Positions 1 through 10,086 are shown, counted from the stretch's first letter. The stretch: 32,387 nucleotides of DNA from Flavobacteriaceae bacterium (GCA_024643385.1 JAHEMZ010000031.1:1-32387), one strand, 5' to 3'. Notes: generated by a model from the letters alone, not told the origin. Made by a program: numbers and translations.

Positions 1-1154
1 GTTTTTTGAACCACTTCATTGGTTCTGCCCATATGTCCGTAGGCAGCTGTTTCAGAGTAAATAGGCTGACGAAGTTTTAATCTCTCTTCAATGATGGCAG
101 GTCGCATATCAAATATTTCCTCCACCTTCTTGGAGATTTCGCCATTCGTCATATTCACTTTGGACGTACCATAGGTATCCACAAAGATCCCCATGGGTTC
201 CACCACACCAATGGCATAACTCACTTGCACTAAGACTTCGTCACAAACACCGGCGGCAACCAGATTTTTAGCAATATGTCGAGTGGCATAGGCCGCAGAC
301 CGATCCACCTTGCTGGGGTCTTTTCCACTGAAAGCTCCTCCACCATGAGCGCCTTTTCCTCCATAGGTATCTACAATGATCTTTCTTCCTGTTAATCCGG
401 TATCCCCATGAGGTCCCCCGATCACAAACTTTCCGGTGGGATTGATATGGTACTTTATCTGATCATTGAATAATGCTTGCGTTTCCGGCTTCAATTGTGC
501 TTTAACTCTTGGAATCAGAATGTTTATGATGTCACTTTTAATTTTAGTCAGCATTCGAGTTTCGTCGGCATCAAAATCATCATGCTGTGTAGAAACCACT
601 ATGGCATCGATACGAACCGGCTTATTGTCGTCGCTGTATTCAATGGTGACCTGACTTTTAGAATCGGGGCGTAAATAAGGGATGTCTTTTTCTTCTCTTC
701 GCAATGCTGCCAGCTCGATCAAAATTTTATGGGAGAGATCCAAAGCCAAAGGCATGAAATTATCAGTTTCACGTGTTGCGTAACCAAACATCATTCCTTG
801 ATCTCCGGCTCCTTGTTCCTCTTTGGAAGCGCGATCAACACCGCGATTGATGTCGTCACTTTGTTCATGGATGGCCGATAAAACACCACATGAGTTTCCG
901 TCAAATTGATAGGCTCCTTTGGTGTATCCGATCTTATTGATCACATCACGGGCTATTTTTTGCACGTCTAAATAAACGTTGGATTTTACTTCCCCCGCCA
1001 AAATTACTTGTCCCGTAGTAACTAAGGTTTCACAGGCTACTTTCGACTCGGGGTCAAAAGCCAAAAAATTATCAATAAGCGCATCACTAATTTGATCAGC
1101 GACTTTGTCTGGATGTCCTTCTGATACACTTTCGGATGTAAACAAATATGCCAT
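1..1154 (-). CDS. metK: S-adenosylmethionine synthetase (3' end outside window)
   Basis: Makes S-adenosylmethionine from methionine and ATP in the cytosol. The reading frame is open from the ATG at 1154 to the window edge (about 384 codons; the family in this phylum is a little over 400), so only the C-terminal end is missing. The start [17 protein letters not shown] is the canonical N-terminus with the substrate-binding GHPDK motif. Further in are [12 protein letters not shown], the ATP-binding signature of the family, and a glycine-rich [18 protein letters not shown] loop. It is transcribed away from the ilv operon and preceded by a promoter (1269-1298) and a SAM-II riboswitch (about 1208-1258), so its product probably represses it. 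The assignment is essentially certain from the motifs. Confidence 0.97.
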   Translation of the reverse strand, partial: MAYLFTSESVSEGHPDKVADQISDALIDNFLAFDPESKVACETLVTTGQVILAGEVKSNVYLDVQKIARDVINKIGYTKGAYQFDGNSCGVLSAIHEQSDDINRGVDRASKEEQGAGDQGMMFGYATRETDNFMPLALDLSHKILIELAALRREEKDIPYLRPDSKSQVTIEYSDDNKPVRIDAIVVSTQHDDFDADETRMLTKIKSDIINILIPRVKAQLKPETQALFNDQIKYHINPTGKFVIGGPHGDTGLTGRKIIVDTYGGKGAHGGGAFSGKDPSKVDRSAAYATRHIAKNLVAAGVCDEVLVQVSYAIGVVEPMGIFVDTYGTSKVNMTNGEISKKVEEIFDMRPAIIEERLKLRQPIYSETAAYGHMGRTNEVVQK

Positions 1155-1207
1155 ATGTTCAAGTTTCTTTAGAAAAAGATTTGAGATGATGCTAGGAAGG
1201 GAGTAGG

Positions 1208-1258
1208 TACTGCCTTTAGCATTTTTTTTGGAGGTTGCAATCAGTCAAATCTTTCCTC
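1208..1258 (-). promoter_or_regulatory. SAM-II riboswitch in the metK leader
   Basis: Read on the minus strand, the segment has the compact SAM-II (metA-type) layout. P1 is GAGG (1258-1255) with CCTC (1234-1231), around the loop GATTTGACTGATTGCA, which closely matches the family's conserved GATTTAnnnnnTTGCA. An eight-A linker and the strand TGCTAAAGGCAG follow, containing the conserved GCTAAA. The pseudoknot pairs CTG (1244-1242) with CAG (1212-1210) and GCA (1238-1236) with TGC (1221-1219). It begins a few bases after the predicted transcription start. The GCTAAAGG strand can instead pair with CCTTCCTAGC (1200-1191), a possible alternative switch helix. The aptamer lies about 55 nt from the metK ATG, further than in textbook SAM-II elements where it masks the ribosome site directly. 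The class is assigned from remembered consensus, not a covariance-model search. Confidence 0.85.
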
Positions 1259-1268
1259 ATTAACGCGT

Positions 1269-1298
1269 CAAAGGTAGGTATTTAATAAGAACTACAAA
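1269..1298 (-). promoter_or_regulatory. metK promoter (Bacteroidota -33/-7)
   Basis: On the minus strand TTTG (1298-1295) is followed after 18 bp by TACCTTTG (1276-1269), an exact match to the TAnnTTTG -7 element. The expected start point, near 1262, is just upstream of P1 of the SAM-II riboswitch, so promoter and aptamer positions support each other. Confidence 0.75.
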
Positions 1299-1340
1299 AG
1301 CAAATAGCATGTCAAAAATCTAAAATTCCATTAGATGAAC

Positions 1341-1364
1341 AAAGCCGGTAATTCCGGTTTTTTT
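1341..1364 (+). terminator. Hairpin with T-run between metK and ilvD
   Basis: CCGG-TAATT-CCGG (1345-1357), extended by G-T and A-T pairs, is followed by seven T residues (1358-1364), the form of an intrinsic terminator on the plus strand. It lies between divergent genes and 204 bp before the chosen ilvD start, so it does not end any visible gene. It could be an attenuator in a long ilv leader or an insulator. No plus-strand promoter upstream of it was convincing. The rest of the 1155-1567 gap holds the metK control elements on the minus strand and, on the plus strand, an AT-rich stretch without a clear consensus promoter for ilvD. Confidence 0.5.
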
Positions 1365-1567
1365 GAGCAAAAAAGAATGCATCATTTTTTTTGCCATAAA
1401 TCTAAATGGGTGGGTATCGTAATATAATAATTGTAAAGTGCAGATAAACAGTTAGTTAAATTAAATATTCTTCAATTGAATTTATGTATGGTCAAATCGT
1501 CATAAATGGGACCAGCAGGAATTACAATACTTTCGAAGCCTCAATAAATATAGGACTTAATTACTTT

Positions 1568-3247
1568 ATGAACCATTTAAACAAATATAGTAAAACGGTT
1601 ACCCAAGATCCTACCCAGCCTGCGGCCCAAGCTATGTTATATGCCATTGGTCTAATCCGTGATGATTTTTATAAACCGATCGTGGGAATTGCCAGCACAG
1701 GTTATGAGGGAAACCCTTGTAATATGCATTTAAATGACTTGGCGCTGCGGGTGAAACAAGGAACGCTTGAGGAGGATGTAGTAGGCTTGATTTTTAACAC
1801 CATCGGAGTAAGCGATGGTATTTCCATGGGAACTCCGGGAATGCGCTATTCATTGCCATCCAGAGATATCATTGCCGATTCAATGGAAACGGTTGTACAA
1901 GCTATGAGTTATGACGGATTAATTACCGTTGTAGGCTGTGACAAGAATATGCCGGGTGCGTTGATGGCCATGATCCGTCTGAATCGTCCTGCCATTCTTG
2001 TGTATGGAGGAACTATCGATTCAGGTTGTCACAATGGTAAAAAGCTTGATGTGGTCTCTGCATTTGAAGCCTGGGGGAGTAAAATGGCAGGAACCATGAG
2101 TGAAAACGAATTTCAACAGGTAGTTGAAAAAGCGTGCCCGGGAGCCGGGGCTTGTGGTGGAATGTATACTGCCAATACGATGGCTTCAGCCATTGAGGCA
2201 TTGGGAATGACATTGCCTTATAATTCTTCCAATCCGGCCTTGAGCAAAAACAAACAACAAGAAGCTGTGGAAGCCGGAAAAGCCATGCGATTATTACTTG
2301 AAAAGGACATCAAACCCAGTGATATCATCACCCGAAAATCGTTGGAAAATGCCATTCGATTAGTAACTGTTCTTGGGGGATCCACCAATGCAGTATTGCA
2401 CTTTTTAGCCATTGCGCGAGCGGCGAATATTGATTTTACACTTAAAGATTTTCAGCAAATTAGTGATACTACACCCTTTTTAGCCGATTTAAAACCCAGC
2501 GGAAAATACCTGATGGAGGATGTACATGACATCGGAGGAATACCTTCCGTATTAAAATATTTACTGAAAAAAGGCTTACTTCACGGCGATTGCCTTACGG
2601 TAACCGGAAGGACCTTGGCCGAAAATTTATTGGATGCTCAGGATCTTCCCAACGACCAAGAGGTGATAAAGCCCATCGAGGAGCCCATTAAAACTACAGG
2701 ACATTTACAAATGCTGTACGGGAATTTGGCGGAAGAAGGCAGTGTGGCCAAGATCACCGGAAAAGAAGGATTGCTGTTTAGAGGAAAAGCAAAAGTATTC
2801 GATAGTGAATATGAGGCAAACGACGGAATTCGTGACGGAAAAGTAGAAAAAGGAGATGTAGTTGTTATTCGTTATGAAGGTCCCAAAGGAGGACCCGGGA
2901 TGCCTGAAATGTTGAAGCCAACGGCTGCCATTATCGGCGCGGGTTTAGGGAAGGATGTTGCATTGATCACCGATGGTCGATTTTCAGGAGGCACCCATGG
3001 TTTTGTGGTAGGCCATATTACTCCGGAAGCTCAGGAGGGAGGAAATCTTGCATTAGTTAAAAATGGCGATATCATTGCCATTGATGCTGAAAATAAGTCT
3101 ATTAATCTGGAAGTATCTGAAGAAGAATTAGTAAAAAGAAGAACCACTTGGACGCCCCCTGAATTAAAATTTAAAAGGGGTGTACTCTATAAATATGCGA
3201 GGACGGTGTCATCTGCTTCAAAGGGCTGTGTCACTGACGAATTTTAA
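1568..3247 (+). CDS. ilvD: Dihydroxy-acid dehydratase
   Basis: Iron-sulfur dehydratase that converts the dihydroxy acids made by IlvC into the keto-acid precursors of valine/leucine and isoleucine. At 559 residues it has the normal family length. Cluster ligands are visible as C51 (GNPCN), C124 (GCDKNMPG) and C196 ([11 protein letters not shown], the family signature); K126 sits at the metal/carbamate site. I place the start at 1568 ([10 protein letters not shown]) because homologues begin there. An in-frame ATG at 1484 would add 28 residues that do not resemble the family. First gene of ilvD-B-N-C-A; ilvB begins 9 bp after its stop. The frame shows no defects. Confidence 0.95.
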   Translation: MNHLNKYSKTVTQDPTQPAAQAMLYAIGLIRDDFYKPIVGIASTGYEGNPCNMHLNDLALRVKQGTLEEDVVGLIFNTIGVSDGISMGTPGMRYSLPSRDIIADSMETVVQAMSYDGLITVVGCDKNMPGALMAMIRLNRPAILVYGGTIDSGCHNGKKLDVVSAFEAWGSKMAGTMSENEFQQVVEKACPGAGACGGMYTANTMASAIEALGMTLPYNSSNPALSKNKQQEAVEAGKAMRLLLEKDIKPSDIITRKSLENAIRLVTVLGGSTNAVLHFLAIARAANIDFTLKDFQQISDTTPFLADLKPSGKYLMEDVHDIGGIPSVLKYLLKKGLLHGDCLTVTGRTLAENLLDAQDLPNDQEVIKPIEEPIKTTGHLQMLYGNLAEEGSVAKITGKEGLLFRGKAKVFDSEYEANDGIRDGKVEKGDVVVIRYEGPKGGPGMPEMLKPTAAIIGAGLGKDVALITDGRFSGGTHGFVVGHITPEAQEGGNLALVKNGDIIAIDAENKSINLEVSEEELVKRRTTWTPPELKFKRGVLYKYARTVSSASKGCVTDEF

Positions 3248-3256
3248 TACTATTTT

Positions 3257-4990
3257 ATGGAAACACAAACGATACATAACCAAAATAAAACCCAACCAAA
3301 TACAGAGCGTATTTCAGGAAGTGAAGCCGTGGTACGCTGTTTACTTGCGGAAGGGGTGGATATCATCTATGGTTATCCGGGAGGAGCGATCATGCCGGTT
3401 TATGACGAATTATATAAATACCAAGATAAATTGCATCACGTGCTCACCCGGCATGAACAAGGTGCTACCCATGCGGCCCAAGGCTACGCTCGTATCTCCG
3501 GCAAGGTAGGAGTCGCCATCGCAACTTCAGGTCCGGGAGCTACGAACCTAATCACAGGTATTGCAGATGCGCAAATCGATTCTACCCCCATCGTATGTAT
3601 TACAGGACAAGTAGGATCACATCTTTTGGGGAGTGATGCCTTTCAGGAAACGGACATTGTCGGGATCTCTACGCCGGTGACGAAATGGAATCATCAAATT
3701 ACAAAGGCTTCCGAAATCCCGGAAGTTCTGGCAAAAGCCTTTTATATTGCTCGGAGCGGACGTCCCGGCCCCGTTTTAATTGATATCACAAAGGATGCGC
3801 AGTTCGAGGAATTCGATTTTCATTATGAAAAATGTACCGGAATCCGCAGTTATAAACCGGTTCCGACCGTAGAGATTGCCGATGTTGAAAAAGCAGCGGC
3901 ATTGATCAATAATGCGAAGAAACCCTTAATTATTTGGGGTCAGGGGATTATTTTAGGAGAAGCGGAAGCGGAATTGAAATCATTGATCGAAAAAACCGGA
4001 ATCCCCTCTGCTTGGACCATTTTAGGTGCTTCTGCGATTCCAACCTCTCATCCTTTAAACGTTGGAATGGTTGGGATGCATGGAAACTACGCTCCTAATG
4101 TTCTCACCAATCACTGTGATGTGCTCATCGCAATAGGAATGCGTTTTGACGATCGTGTTACCGGAAATCTGAATAGTTATGCCAAACAAGCCAAGATCAT
4201 TCATTTTGAAATTGACCCGGCTGAAGTTGACAAGAACGTTAAAACCGATATCGCCGTGTTGGGTAATGCGAAAGAAAGTCTGCAATTGTTGTTACCCAGA
4301 GTACTTCCTAATACACATGAAGCGTGGCATCAACAATTCAAAGACCTATATGCCATCGAATTTGAAAAGATTATCAACCACGATTTACATCCCAGCAAAG
4401 AAGGTTTGACCATGGGTGAAGTATTGAACGAGATCAATCTGCAAAGTAAAGGCGATGCTGCCATTGTTTCCGATGTGGGACAACATCAAATGGTCGCCTG
4501 TCGTTACGCAAAATTCAATCAGTCCAGAAGCAATATTACTTCCGGCGGGCTCGGCACCATGGGATTTGCCCTGCCGGCCGCCATTGGGGCAAAAATGGCT
4601 GCTCCGGAGAGAGACGTGGTTGCGATCATTGGCGATGGGGGATATCAAATGACCATTCAGGAATTGGGTACCATCTTTCAGACGCGTGTTCCGGTCAAGA
4701 TCGTGGTGTTAAACAACAACTTCCTTGGAATGGTACGTCAGTGGCAACAGCTTTTTTTCGATAAAAGATATGCTTCTACCGAATTGATAAATCCCGATTT
4801 CGTACAAATTGCAAAAGGGTATTTTATCGAAGCAAAGAAAGTCTCCAAAAGAGAAGATCTGTCCGCAGCAGTTCAACAAATGATGCAACATGACGGACCT
4901 TATTTTTTAGAGGTAGTGGTGGAGAAAGAAGGGAATGTATTTCCAATGATCCCAACCGGGGCATCGGTTTCAGATATAAGATTAAGTTAG
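3257..4990 (+). CDS. ilvB: Acetolactate synthase, catalytic (large) subunit
   Basis: ThDP-, FAD- and Mg-dependent enzyme that condenses two pyruvates to acetolactate, or pyruvate with 2-oxobutyrate to acetohydroxybutyrate. It has 577 residues, typical for the family. The N-terminal PYR domain carries the catalytic glutamate E67 in RHEQGATHAAQGYAR, the middle domain binds FAD, and the C-terminal PP domain has the ThDP motif beginning GDGG at residue 459 and ending near the NN of VVLNNNFLGMVRQW. It works with the regulatory subunit IlvN, whose ATG is 2 bp after this stop codon, consistent with coupled translation. Sited between ilvD and ilvN, as expected of a biosynthetic (valine-sensitive) enzyme rather than a catabolic acetolactate synthase. 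Confidence 0.96.
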   Translation: METQTIHNQNKTQPNTERISGSEAVVRCLLAEGVDIIYGYPGGAIMPVYDELYKYQDKLHHVLTRHEQGATHAAQGYARISGKVGVAIATSGPGATNLITGIADAQIDSTPIVCITGQVGSHLLGSDAFQETDIVGISTPVTKWNHQITKASEIPEVLAKAFYIARSGRPGPVLIDITKDAQFEEFDFHYEKCTGIRSYKPVPTVEIADVEKAAALINNAKKPLIIWGQGIILGEAEAELKSLIEKTGIPSAWTILGASAIPTSHPLNVGMVGMHGNYAPNVLTNHCDVLIAIGMRFDDRVTGNLNSYAKQAKIIHFEIDPAEVDKNVKTDIAVLGNAKESLQLLLPRVLPNTHEAWHQQFKDLYAIEFEKIINHDLHPSKEGLTMGEVLNEINLQSKGDAAIVSDVGQHQMVACRYAKFNQSRSNITSGGLGTMGFALPAAIGAKMAAPERDVVAIIGDGGYQMTIQELGTIFQTRVPVKIVVLNNNFLGMVRQWQQLFFDKRYASTELINPDFVQIAKGYFIEAKKVSKREDLSAAVQQMMQHDGPYFLEVVVEKEGNVFPMIPTGASVSDIRLS

Positions 4991-4992
4991 TT

Positions 4993-5526
4993 ATGGAAAC
5001 AGAAAAAAAATTATTCACAGTATCTATTTATACTGAAAACAACGTTGGCTTATTGAATAGGATCTCTGCCATTTTTCAACGACGACATGTAAATATCGAA
5101 AGTATCAACTCATCTGTTTCTGAGATCGATGAGGTATCACGATTTACAATTTTGGTCATAATTACGGAAGCACAGATGCGCAAGATCATTGGCCAAATTG
5201 AAAAGCAGGTGGAAGTGATCAAAGCTTATTATCACACCGATGAAGAGACAATTTATCAGGAGTCATGTCTTTTCAAAATTAAAAGTGATCTATTGTTCGA
5301 GGAGCGTCAAATACAGAATATCATTAAGGAAAGTAACTCTCGAATTGTCACCGTGAACCGCGAGTTCTTTGTTTTAGAAAAATCGGGAAGACGCAGTGAG
5401 GTAGACTTGCTTTACCGAGAATTAAAACCCTTTGGCATTATGCAATTTGTTCGTTCCGGAAGAATAGCTGTGACAAAAGACGAAATGAAAATAACCAAAA
5501 TGCTGGAAGCATTTGCCAGCGCTTAA
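4993..5526 (+). CDS. ilvN: Acetolactate synthase, regulatory (small) subunit
   Basis: Regulatory partner of IlvB that raises its activity and confers feedback inhibition by valine. The 177-residue protein starts with an ACT domain (about residues 7-80; [17 protein letters not shown] and [12 protein letters not shown] are the typical first strand and ligand-loop regions) and continues with the C-terminal IlvN/H domain ending KMLEAFASA. Length is that of the IlvH/IlvN class. It starts 2 bp after ilvB and ends 10 bp before ilvC. Whether valine sensitivity is retained cannot be read from sequence alone. Confidence 0.94.
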   Translation: METEKKLFTVSIYTENNVGLLNRISAIFQRRHVNIESINSSVSEIDEVSRFTILVIITEAQMRKIIGQIEKQVEVIKAYYHTDEETIYQESCLFKIKSDLLFEERQIQNIIKESNSRIVTVNREFFVLEKSGRRSEVDLLYRELKPFGIMQFVRSGRIAVTKDEMKITKMLEAFASA

Positions 5527-5536
5527 TATCAGAATC

Positions 5537-7030
5537 ATGAAAAATTATTTTAATACTTTATCGTTACGCGAAAAATTGGCTCAACTAGGAAAATGTCGTT
5601 TTATGGACGCTTCCGAATTTGAGGCAGGAATCCAAGCATTGGAAGGAAAGAAGGTAGTAATTCTGGGTTGTGGTGCTCAAGGACTTAATCAGGGATTGAA
5701 TATGAGGGATTCCGGTCTGGATGTTTCTTACGCCTTACGAAATGAAGCCATCGATGAAAAAAGAGCTTCTTATAAAAATGCAACCTCCAACGGCTTTGAA
5801 GTGGGATCCTTTGAATCATTGATCCCCACGGCAGATCTGGTTTGCAATCTAACACCGGATAAACAACATACCCCCGTGATTCAAAAAGTGGTGCCTTTGA
5901 TGAAGACCGGTGCCACCTTATCCTATTCCCACGGTTTTAATATTGTGGAAGAAGGAATGGAGATAAGAAAAGATATCACCGTCATCATGGTAGCACCAAA
6001 ATGTCCTGGATCGGAAGTAAGAGAGGAATACAAGAGGGGATTTGGAGTTCCAACCTTAATAGCGGTACATCCGCAGAATGATCCTCAAGGAAAAGGATGG
6101 AGTCAAGCAAAGGCCTATGCTTTTGCAACAGGAGGCCACAGAGCAGGAGTTTTAGAGTCTTCTTTTGTGGCGGAAGTGAAGAGTGATTTAATGGGAGAGC
6201 AGACCATTCTTTGTGGCGTGCTTCAAACAGGGTCCATTTTGTGTTTTGATAAAATGGTAGCGCAAGGCACCGATCCATCTTATGCATCCAAGTTGATCCA
6301 ATACGGCTGGGAAACGCTAACCGAAGCACTTAAGCATGGAGGGATCACTCATATGATGAACCGCCTGTCGAACCCGGCCAAAATAAGAGCCTATGAACTT
6401 TCAGAAACCTTAAAGGAAATCCTTACCCCGTTGTTTCAAAAACACATGGACGATATCATGAGTGGCGCATTCTCTTCCGGAATGATGGCCGATTGGGCAA
6501 AGGATGATGCCGATCTACTTCGTTGGCGGGCGGCGACAGGGGAAACGGCCTTTGAAAAAACAGAGCCCACTCCGGAACATATTTCCGAACAACAGTATTT
6601 TGACCATGGAACACTCATGGCTGCATTTATTAAGGCCGGGGTGGAATTGGCGTATGAAACCATGGTTTCTTCCGGGATCATTTCAGCATCGGCTTATTAT
6701 GAATCATTGCATGAATTGCCTTTGATCGCTAATACCATTGCCCGAAAAAAATTATTTGAAATGAATCGGATCATTTCAGATACGGCGGAGTATGGTTGTT
6801 ATTTGTTCGATCATTCTGCAAAGCCTTTATTGGAAGATTTTATGAAAAAGATTCAACCAATGGATATAGGAAATTCAGTACCGAATAAAGGCGTGGATAA
6901 TACCGAACTTATTGAAGTGAATGAGGCGATTCAGGAACACCCTATCGAAAAGGTGGGGAAAGTATTAAGAACCGCCATGACCGCCATGAAAACGATTAAC
7001 ACAGATAAAAAAGAGTTCGCTGAAGCTTAA
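5537..7030 (+). CDS. ilvC: Ketol-acid reductoisomerase (class II)
   Basis: NADPH-dependent isomerisation and reduction of acetolactate/acetohydroxybutyrate. At 497 residues this is the long class II enzyme with a duplicated C-terminal knotted domain, like E. coli IlvC, to which it reads nearly colinearly. The Rossmann motif GCGAQG is at residues 44-49, and R68, R76 and S78, which contact the NADPH phosphate in the E. coli enzyme, are all present, so NADPH use is expected. [15 protein letters not shown] and [19 protein letters not shown] form the metal and substrate site. I start at 5537 ([19 protein letters not shown]); an ATG at 5513 would overlap the end of ilvN and add eight unconserved residues. 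Confidence 0.96.
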   Translation: MKNYFNTLSLREKLAQLGKCRFMDASEFEAGIQALEGKKVVILGCGAQGLNQGLNMRDSGLDVSYALRNEAIDEKRASYKNATSNGFEVGSFESLIPTADLVCNLTPDKQHTPVIQKVVPLMKTGATLSYSHGFNIVEEGMEIRKDITVIMVAPKCPGSEVREEYKRGFGVPTLIAVHPQNDPQGKGWSQAKAYAFATGGHRAGVLESSFVAEVKSDLMGEQTILCGVLQTGSILCFDKMVAQGTDPSYASKLIQYGWETLTEALKHGGITHMMNRLSNPAKIRAYELSETLKEILTPLFQKHMDDIMSGAFSSGMMADWAKDDADLLRWRAATGETAFEKTEPTPEHISEQQYFDHGTLMAAFIKAGVELAYETMVSSGIISASAYYESLHELPLIANTIARKKLFEMNRIISDTAEYGCYLFDHSAKPLLEDFMKKIQPMDIGNSVPNKGVDNTELIEVNEAIQEHPIEKVGKVLRTAMTAMKTINTDKKEFAEA

Positions 7031-7033
7031 CCT

Positions 7034-8296
7034 ATGAATACATCGGTCATTTATGTACCTACCCTCGAGAAAATAGAAGAGGCCGCTTTCAAGTTGGAAG
7101 GCGTCATTCACAAAACACCCTTGCTAAAAAGCGCACGCTATTCAGAAGTCTTTCAAAGCCACATTCATTTTAAAAGGGAAGATTTGCAATGGGTTCGTTC
7201 ATATAAGATAAGGGGGGCGTATAATAAAATGTCCACACTTACACAGGAGGAGGCAGAACGGGGTGTTATTTGTGCGAGTGCCGGGAATCATGCGCAAGGG
7301 GTGGCGCTATCCTGTAAATTATTGCAAATTCATGGAACCATATACATGCCTGCGACCACTCCTCAACAAAAGATAGAACAGGTTAAGATGTTTGGAGAGT
7401 CTTATGTGGAAGTCAAATTGGAGGGAGATACCTTTGATGATTCTCAGCAGTTGGCATGGGCTGAGGCTCGAGTTTTGGAAAAAATATTTGTACATCCCTT
7501 TGACGATGAAAGGGTAATTGAAGGACAGGGAACTGTGGCCCTGGAATTATTAGCTCAATTTTCAGAACCGATAGATTATGTTTTTGTGCCCATTGGAGGG
7601 GGAGGATTAGCCGCCGGTTTAAGTAGTGTTTTTAAAGAATTATCTCCAAAGACGAAGATCATTGGAGTGGAGCCATTAGGCGCACCTGCGATGAAAACCT
7701 CAATAGAATTGGGTAAGAACACCACGCTGGTAGAGATCGAAAAATTTGTTGATGGTGCGGCTGTCAAGCGAGTAGGGGATCTTACTTTTTCAATTTGCAA
7801 GGAAAATCTGGAGGAAGTGGTCACGGTTCCTGAAGGTAAAATTTGTCAGATCATATTGGATCTTTACAATAGAGATGCCATGATCATTGAGCCGGCCGGA
7901 GCTTTGAGTATTGCGGCTCTCGACATTTTTTCAGAAGAAATAAAGGGGAAAAATGTAATTTGTATCATCAGTGGAGGAAACAATGATATTACCCGAACTT
8001 CGGAAATAAAAGAAAGAGCTTTATTGTATGCCAACCTGAAACATTATTTCATCATAAAATTTCCACAGCGGGCCGGTGCGTTGAGACAATTTGTGGACGA
8101 TATACTCGGTCCTAATGATGATATCACTCATTTTGAATATACCAAAAAGACCAATCGAGAGAATGGAAGCGCGGTGGTTGGCCTTGAATTAAAATCTCCT
8201 GCCGACCTTCCCCCTTTAATTGAAAGGATGAAGAAGTTCAATTTCTATGGAGATTATTTGAACGATAAACCCGAGCTATTTCAGTTTTTAGTTTGA
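7034..8296 (+). CDS. ilvA: Threonine ammonia-lyase, biosynthetic, single regulatory domain
   Basis: Deaminates threonine to 2-oxobutyrate, the first step to isoleucine. The fold type II PLP domain covers about residues 15-320: the Schiff-base lysine is K58 in SYKIRGAYN, and the phosphate-binding loop is the glycine cluster in VPIGGGGLAAG. Residues about 335-420 form one ACT-like regulatory domain (FPQRAGALRQFVDDIL). The 420-residue length is the short form with a single regulatory domain, unlike the roughly 510-residue E. coli enzyme with two. Isoleucine inhibition is therefore expected but may differ in detail. It begins 3 bp after ilvC and is the last gene before a terminator. A second, regulatory-domain-free relative lies at 19780-20721. 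Confidence 0.93.
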   Translation: MNTSVIYVPTLEKIEEAAFKLEGVIHKTPLLKSARYSEVFQSHIHFKREDLQWVRSYKIRGAYNKMSTLTQEEAERGVICASAGNHAQGVALSCKLLQIHGTIYMPATTPQQKIEQVKMFGESYVEVKLEGDTFDDSQQLAWAEARVLEKIFVHPFDDERVIEGQGTVALELLAQFSEPIDYVFVPIGGGGLAAGLSSVFKELSPKTKIIGVEPLGAPAMKTSIELGKNTTLVEIEKFVDGAAVKRVGDLTFSICKENLEEVVTVPEGKICQIILDLYNRDAMIIEPAGALSIAALDIFSEEIKGKNVICIISGGNNDITRTSEIKERALLYANLKHYFIIKFPQRAGALRQFVDDILGPNDDITHFEYTKKTNRENGSAVVGLELKSPADLPPLIERMKKFNFYGDYLNDKPELFQFLV

Positions 8297-8323
8297 TTCC
8301 TGAAGCCCTACAAAATGTACTTC

Positions 8324-8353
8324 AAAAAAAGCCGAATTGAGTTCGGCCTTTTT
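8324..8353. terminator. Bidirectional intrinsic terminator, ilvA / leuB
   Basis: GCCGAA (8331-8336), loop TTGAG, TTCGGC (8342-8347), flanked by an A-run on the left and a CTTTTT run on the right. The symmetry lets it end both the ilv operon (plus) and the convergent leu operon (minus). Confidence 0.85.
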
Positions 8354-8374
8354 CATTGTAATAATTAGTATGAT

Positions 8375-9493
8375 CTAGATAATAGTGGATTGACCCAAGT
8401 GAATATTGGTAAAATTCATATTGGTATCTTCCGGATGTACGATAAAATCCTGAATGAAATCGCCCACTCTTTCCGTGGTCACCAAGTTATTCTTTGGATT
8501 CAGATCGGGAGTCGTAATATTGAGCTCTAAAGATTTTTCCACAGCTCTATTGATCAATTCCGCTTCCGTATGCAATCCAAAATGTTCCAACAACATGGCT
8601 GCCGATAAGATGGATGCGATCGGGTTCGCAATACCCTTTCCTTTCGCTTGCGGATAAGAGCCGTGTATAGGTTCGAATAATGCGTATTTATTGCCAATAG
8701 AAGCGGAAGCCAGGAGTCCGATGGATCCGCCGATCACACTTGCCTCGTCACTGATGATATCACCAAACATATTTTCCGTCAAGATGACATCGAACTGCTT
8801 AGGATTCAATATAAGTTGCATAGCCGCATTATCCACAAATAGAAAATCAAGGGTTACATCGGCATACTGCGGAGCGATTTCCGTAACCACCTTACGCCAT
8901 AGACGTGAACTTTCCAATACATTGGCCTTATCCACTAGCGTTACCTTTTTACGGCGCGCTTGAGCCGCTTTAAAAGCCAAATGTGTGATCCGTTCTATTT
9001 CTTCTTTAGTATAGATACAGAGGTCGGAAGCCTCAGTTCCGGCCTCGTTCAGTTTCTTTTCTCCAAAATAGATTCCTCCGGTTAACTCACGATAGATACT
9101 GATGTCGGTTCCTTTGATGTTCTCCTCTTTCAAAGGAGACTTGTCTAATAGAGATTCATAGGCTTTTACCGGTCTGATATTCGCAAATAGCCCTAACGAT
9201 TTTCTTAGTTTCAGTAATCCTTGCTCCGGACGTATTGGAGCGGAGGGATCGTTGTCATATTTAGGATCTCCAATGGCACCAAATAGGATGGCGTCACTTG
9301 ATTTACAGAGGTCCAAGGTTTTGTCGGGAAGTGGGTTTCCCGTTTCATCAATGGCAATTGCTCCTACAGAGGCATGCTTGAATTGAAAAGTATGATTGAA
9401 TTCCAAAGCAATGGAATTTAATACTTTGATGGCTTGTTTTGTTACTTCGGGACCTATTCCGTCACCGGGTAATACAGCTATATTCAGTTTCAT
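8375..9493 (-). CDS. leuB: 3-Isopropylmalate dehydrogenase
   Basis: NAD-dependent oxidative decarboxylation of 3-isopropylmalate to 2-oxoisocaproate in leucine synthesis. The 372-residue protein opens with MKLNIAVLPGDGIGPEV, the family's N-terminal signature, which fixes the start at 9493; an upstream in-frame ATG at 9526 would overlap leuD. YDNDPSAPIRPEQGLLKLRK holds the substrate-binding arginines, the ELTGGIYFG segment is typical of LeuB, and DNAAMQLILNP plus TENMFGDIISDEASVIGGS contain the metal-binding aspartates. GSYPQAKGKGIANP is near the cofactor site. Last gene of leuA-C-D-B, one base after the leuD stop codon. Confidence 0.96.
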   Translation of the reverse strand: MKLNIAVLPGDGIGPEVTKQAIKVLNSIALEFNHTFQFKHASVGAIAIDETGNPLPDKTLDLCKSSDAILFGAIGDPKYDNDPSAPIRPEQGLLKLRKSLGLFANIRPVKAYESLLDKSPLKEENIKGTDISIYRELTGGIYFGEKKLNEAGTEASDLCIYTKEEIERITHLAFKAAQARRKKVTLVDKANVLESSRLWRKVVTEIAPQYADVTLDFLFVDNAAMQLILNPKQFDVILTENMFGDIISDEASVIGGSIGLLASASIGNKYALFEPIHGSYPQAKGKGIANPIASILSAAMLLEHFGLHTEAELINRAVEKSLELNITTPDLNPKNNLVTTERVGDFIQDFIVHPEDTNMNFTNIHLGQSTII

Positions 9494-9494
9494 A

Positions 9495-10085
9495 TTAATT
9501 GCGTTTAAGTGCCTCAAAGGCTTCAATTTTATCTTTTTTGCTTACTAGATAATCGATATCATCGTATCCATTAAGCATACATGTTTTTTTATAAGGATCT
9601 ATCTCGAACGATGCTGAAAGAGCATTTCCTTCGATTGAAATAATTTGTTTTTCCAGATCCACCGTAATTTCAGTCCGGGGATTATTTTTTAACTCCTGAA
9701 AAAGTTTCGCTAGAAATGTATCGGTTACCTGAACCGGCAAAAGCCCATTATTCAATGAGTTTCCCTTAAAAATATCGGCAAAGAAACTGGAAACTATGAC
9801 TTTGAAACCATAACCTGTCAAAGCCCAGGCTGCATGCTCCCGGGATGAACCGCAACCAAAATTGGTTCCTGCCACCAAGATACTACCTTGATACGTTGGA
9901 TCATTGAGGACGAACTGCTCATTCAACACCCCCTCTTTGTGGTAGCGCCAATCGCGAAACACATTGTCACCAAATCCTTGCTTATCGGTCGCTTTTAAAA
10001 ATCGGGCAGGAATGATCTGATCGGTATCAACATTCTCTATTTCTAACGGAATGCCGGTTGAGGTGAGCTTTACAAACTTTTCCAT
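9495..10085 (-). CDS. leuD: 3-Isopropylmalate dehydratase, small subunit
   Basis: Small (swivel-domain) subunit of isopropylmalate isomerase, which interconverts 2- and 3-isopropylmalate together with LeuC. The 196 residues match the LeuD family: [14 protein letters not shown] near the N-terminus, [14 protein letters not shown] (the active-site swivel signature) and the [13 protein letters not shown] segment. Its ATG lies two bases after the leuC stop codon. The leuC-leuD and leuD-leuB junctions share the sequence AATTAATATG, with the stop codon TAA just before the next ATG, which suggests coupled translation. Confidence 0.96.
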   Translation of the reverse strand: MEKFVKLTSTGIPLEIENVDTDQIIPARFLKATDKQGFGDNVFRDWRYHKEGVLNEQFVLNDPTYQGSILVAGTNFGCGSSREHAAWALTGYGFKVIVSSFFADIFKGNSLNNGLLPVQVTDTFLAKLFQELKNNPRTEITVDLEKQIISIEGNALSASFEIDPYKKTCMLNGYDDIDYLVSKKDKIEAFEALKRN

Positions 10086-10086
10086 A

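Noticed and set aside
466-674. Two short plus-strand frames inside metK
   Set aside because: They lie antisense to the clearly conserved metK reading frame.
1484-1567. ilvD start at the upstream ATG
   Set aside because: The extra 28 residues are not found in the family, and the normal N-terminus starts at 1568.
3180-3509. 109-codon frame across the ilvD-ilvB junction
   Set aside because: It overlaps the conserved ends of ilvD and ilvB in another frame and its product has no recognisable pattern.
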